64,000 bases of DNA from Novosphingobium nitrogenifigens DSM 19370 (GTDB lineage: Bacteria; Pseudomonadota; Alphaproteobacteria; Sphingomonadales; Sphingomonadaceae): positions 503,190 through 567,189 of the forward strand of contig NZ_GL876926.1 in assembly GCF_000192575.1 (NCBI RefSeq), written 5' to 3'. The notes beneath the pieces were generated by a model, which was given only the letters and a program-made list of their open reading frames with translations, was not told the origin of the DNA and made no database searches. The position numbers and the translations under genes were made by a program. Shown here piece after piece: positions 62,110 through 64,000 of this stretch. Position 1 is the stretch's first letter. Each line of letters opens with the position of its first letter.

Positions 62110-62280
62110 GAGTGTTTCATCCTTGCTGGGTCGCCTTGTGCCCGGTGGGCGCGACCGTTTGACTTTGGGCGCGCGATGGGGTCCCTTTGCCCCGAGGTCA
62201 AGGGGGGACAGGCGCCTGAACCGCCCGGTCGGACTTCCTTCATCGAAAGTTCAAGGCTTGCTGACACTGTCCGCCCCGTG

Positions 62281-63801
62281 ATGAAACGCTCTGTGAACCT
62301 TGTTCTGTGTCTGGCGCTGCCGCTGTCGACGCTCGCTGGATGTCATCGCGTCGACCCGGTCGCCCGTTTCGCCGATGCCCGGCAGGCTTTCGCAGCCGAG
62401 GATTACGGCCGTGCCCGGACGGCGGTGCTGGCCGCGCTCGATGCCGATGAGAACAATCGGGACATGTTGCTTTTGCTCGCTCGCACGGACCTTGCCCTTC
62501 ATGACGGCGATGGGGCGCAGACGGCGCTCGGCCGCCTGCGCGATGCCGGTGCAAAAGGGCAGGACCTTACCGAAATGACTGCGGAAGCCGCGCTGTTGCG
62601 GGGGCAGGGCCCCGAAGCCCTGCGTCTTCTGGCTGGTGACCAGCGGCCTCAGGCATGGCGTCTGCGTGCGGCGGTGGCCCAGGCAGACGGCGACAGTGGA
62701 GGGGCACTCGCGGCATTCCGCCACGGGATGGAAGCGGGCGACGATTACGCGCTCGCGGCAGCCTATGCACATTTCCTGCTCGAAGGAGGTGACCTCGACG
62801 AGGCCGACCGGGTTTTGGCCATCATGCGGCGCCTAGGGCCGGGGCGGCTCGACACGCTGATGACGGCGGGCCTGATCGCCCAGCACAAGGGGCAGCTCGA
62901 TCAGGCTTCAGCCGCTTTTCGTCAGGCGGCAGACCGTTTCAGGACACGCCCGGAACCCATCGTGGCCCTGGCCGACATTGCGGACATGCAAGGGCATGTC
63001 GACGTTGCGGCGGGATATGCGGCCAAGGCCAATGAGCGGGCGCCGGGCGACCCACAGGTCGAGGCGCTGGTGGTGCGGGTCGCGGCCGAAAAGGGCGAGT
63101 GGCAGAAAGTACGCGACATTCTTGCCCCTCGCGAAGACTCGCTCGATGTGCGCACGTTCGAAGGGCTGGCCTATGGCGAGGCATTGCTCAATCTCGGACG
63201 GCCCGAACAGGCCCGCGCGATCTATGCGAAGGCTTTGCTGCTCTCGCCGCAGAACCCTTATGCCCGGCTGATGCTGGCCGAGTCCCAATTGGCTGCCGGA
63301 GCTTCGGCCGATGCGCTGCGCACGGTGCGTCCGCTCGCCGACAGCGTTCTGGCGGGGCAGCGTGAACTCGATCTGGCGGTGCGGGCGGCGCAGGCGGCGA
63401 GCGATCCGGTTGCGGGTGCCTATGCGGCGCGGCTGCATTCGCCTCAGCTTGCCGTCAATTCGGCTTTGTCGGGGCGGGCCATGGCGGCCCTTGCCCGTCG
63501 TGACTGGCCTGCGGTGATCGAGGCTTATCGTGCCATTCCCGGCTATGACAATGATGCCGAAGTGCTCAAGCGCATGGCTGAGGCCGAGACCGGTCTCGGG
63601 CGCCATGACGAGGCGATTGCGACTGCGGACAAGGCTCTTTTGCTCGATCCGCGCAATCCCGACATGCTGCATATGGCGGGGCTCGTCCGGCTCAATGCCG
63701 GGCGCGAGCGCGACATGGCGCAGAGCCTGATGCGCAAGGCGCTGGAGCTCGATCCGTCGAACCGGATTTTCAAGGCGGATTATGCGCGTGCCATGAATTG
63801 A
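62281..63801 (+). CDS. TPR-rich lipoprotein
   Basis: 506 residues. Residues 1-20 are a lipoprotein signal with lipobox LAGC and Cys21 as the lipidation site. The rest is a series of TPR-like helical repeats (for example DEADRVLAIMRRLGPGRLDTLMTAGLIAQHKGQLDQASAAFRQAADR in part, GRPEQARAIYAKALLLSPQNPYARLMLAES, and a last repeat HDEAIATADKALLLDPRNPDMLHMAGLVRLNAG). It diverges from ychF and faces the PEP-CTERM gene end. Such TPR lipoproteins occur in PEP-CTERM systems, where they are thought to be assembly or secretion factors; that link here is inference from position. Confidence 0.8.
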   Translation: MKRSVNLVLCLALPLSTLAGCHRVDPVARFADARQAFAAEDYGRARTAVLAALDADENNRDMLLLLARTDLALHDGDGAQTALGRLRDAGAKGQDLTEMTAEAALLRGQGPEALRLLAGDQRPQAWRLRAAVAQADGDSGGALAAFRHGMEAGDDYALAAAYAHFLLEGGDLDEADRVLAIMRRLGPGRLDTLMTAGLIAQHKGQLDQASAAFRQAADRFRTRPEPIVALADIADMQGHVDVAAGYAAKANERAPGDPQVEALVVRVAAEKGEWQKVRDILAPREDSLDVRTFEGLAYGEALLNLGRPEQARAIYAKALLLSPQNPYARLMLAESQLAAGASADALRTVRPLADSVLAGQRELDLAVRAAQAASDPVAGAYAARLHSPQLAVNSALSGRAMAALARRDWPAVIEAYRAIPGYDNDAEVLKRMAEAETGLGRHDEAIATADKALLLDPRNPDMLHMAGLVRLNAGRERDMAQSLMRKALELDPSNRIFKADYARAMN

Positions 63802-63806
63802 GCGAC

Positions 63807-63867
63807 CTGCAACGGACTGCAACGGATCGCGGACAGGAAAACGGCCGACAGCGCGTAGCTGCCGGCC
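63807..63867. other. Short direct repeat and imperfect hairpin after the TPR gene
   Basis: CTGCAACGGA occurs twice in tandem (63807-63826). Next, GGCCGACAGC (63843-63852) pairs with GCTGCCGGCC (63858-63867) with one A-C mismatch and a 5-nt loop. It probably separates the convergent TPR and PEP-CTERM genes; no U run is present. Confidence 0.4.
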
Positions 63868-63918
63868 GGTCCCTGGAGAATGATGCCCCGCATGGGGGCG
63901 CTGATGGCTGGCGCCGGT

Positions 63919-64000
63919 TCAGCGACGGCGACGGCGGGCAACCGCCATGCCGATGAAGCCGAGGCCCATCATGCCGAGCATGCCCGGTTCGGGAACCGCA
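63919..64000 (-). CDS. PEP-CTERM sorting-domain protein, C-terminal end (cut by window end)
   Basis: Only the last 26 codons are visible: AVPEPGMLGMMGLGFIGMAV then ARRRRR and a stop. This is a PEP-CTERM sorting signal: VPEP motif, a hydrophobic helix and a basic tail. Such proteins are cut by exosortase and exported to the cell surface or matrix. The identity of the protein body lies outside the window. Confidence 0.85.
   Translation of the reverse strand, partial: AVPEPGMLGMMGLGFIGMAVARRRRR

Overview
The window is GC-rich chromosomal DNA from an alphaproteobacterium, most likely a member of the Sphingomonadaceae (Novosphingobium/Sphingobium-like). The basis is the protein repertoire: two large TonB-dependent receptors with Sphingomonad-type TonB boxes, a Coq4-type protein, an intracellular poly-hydroxyalkanoate depolymerase, a PEP-CTERM protein, an endonuclease-type MutL, and RibB fused to an inactive GTP cyclohydrolase II-like domain. 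The genus call is inference; no rRNA gene is present.

Layout. 1-8.2 kb: miaA (cut by the window edge) diverging from serB, coq4, purL (minus), then xseB-ispA, coaD, a periplasmic cyclophilin and queA. 8.3-15.1 kb: a TonB-dependent receptor, then on the minus strand a beta-carbonic anhydrase, a histidine kinase/response regulator pair, a small secreted protein and a GST-like protein. 15.2-19.2 kb: phaZ, a TSUP transporter, tgt and rpsD with a clear terminator. queA and tgt act in the same queuosine tRNA-modification pathway.

19.2-21.6 kb is the only accessory-looking region. It is AT-rich, holds two unrelated MarR-like winged-helix regulators, and carries a broken 90-bp copy (78/90 identical) of the 3' end of the neighbouring trmJ gene at its left edge, while intact trmJ lies at its right edge. 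This looks like a small decayed insertion at the 3' end of trmJ.

21.6-31.0 kb: the compact rpiB-glyA-nrdR-trmJ group (minus; rpiB and nrdR with TTG starts), a membrane-anchored M28 peptidase, and a macromolecular-synthesis block yqeY-dnaG-rpoD (minus). 31.3-36.5 kb: carA-carB-greA. 36.6-38.8 kb: a DUF4170 protein and four small membrane/helical proteins resembling the YqjD/ElaB-YqjE group. 39.1-43.3 kb: eno and a DUF3857/transglutaminase/TPR protein.

43.3-49.1 kb: an EamA transporter, ribH, and an HTH-RibB-(degenerate RibA) fusion that diverges from a second TonB-dependent receptor across a short intergenic region with palindromic sites. This self-regulating-enzyme arrangement is the most unusual gene in the window. 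49.2-52.4 kb: a SAM methyltransferase, pncB diverging from pncA (NAD salvage), and two identical tRNA-Lys(CTT) genes. 52.5-58.4 kb: the cell-shape operon mreB-mreC-mreD-mrdA-rodA (minus). 58.6-64 kb: mutL, a MaoC-like hydratase, ychF, a TPR lipoprotein and the end of a PEP-CTERM protein cut by the window edge.

Most of the window is ordinary housekeeping chromosome. Start codons were moved from the longest open frame where motif position, ribosome-binding site or operon overlap supported a different start.
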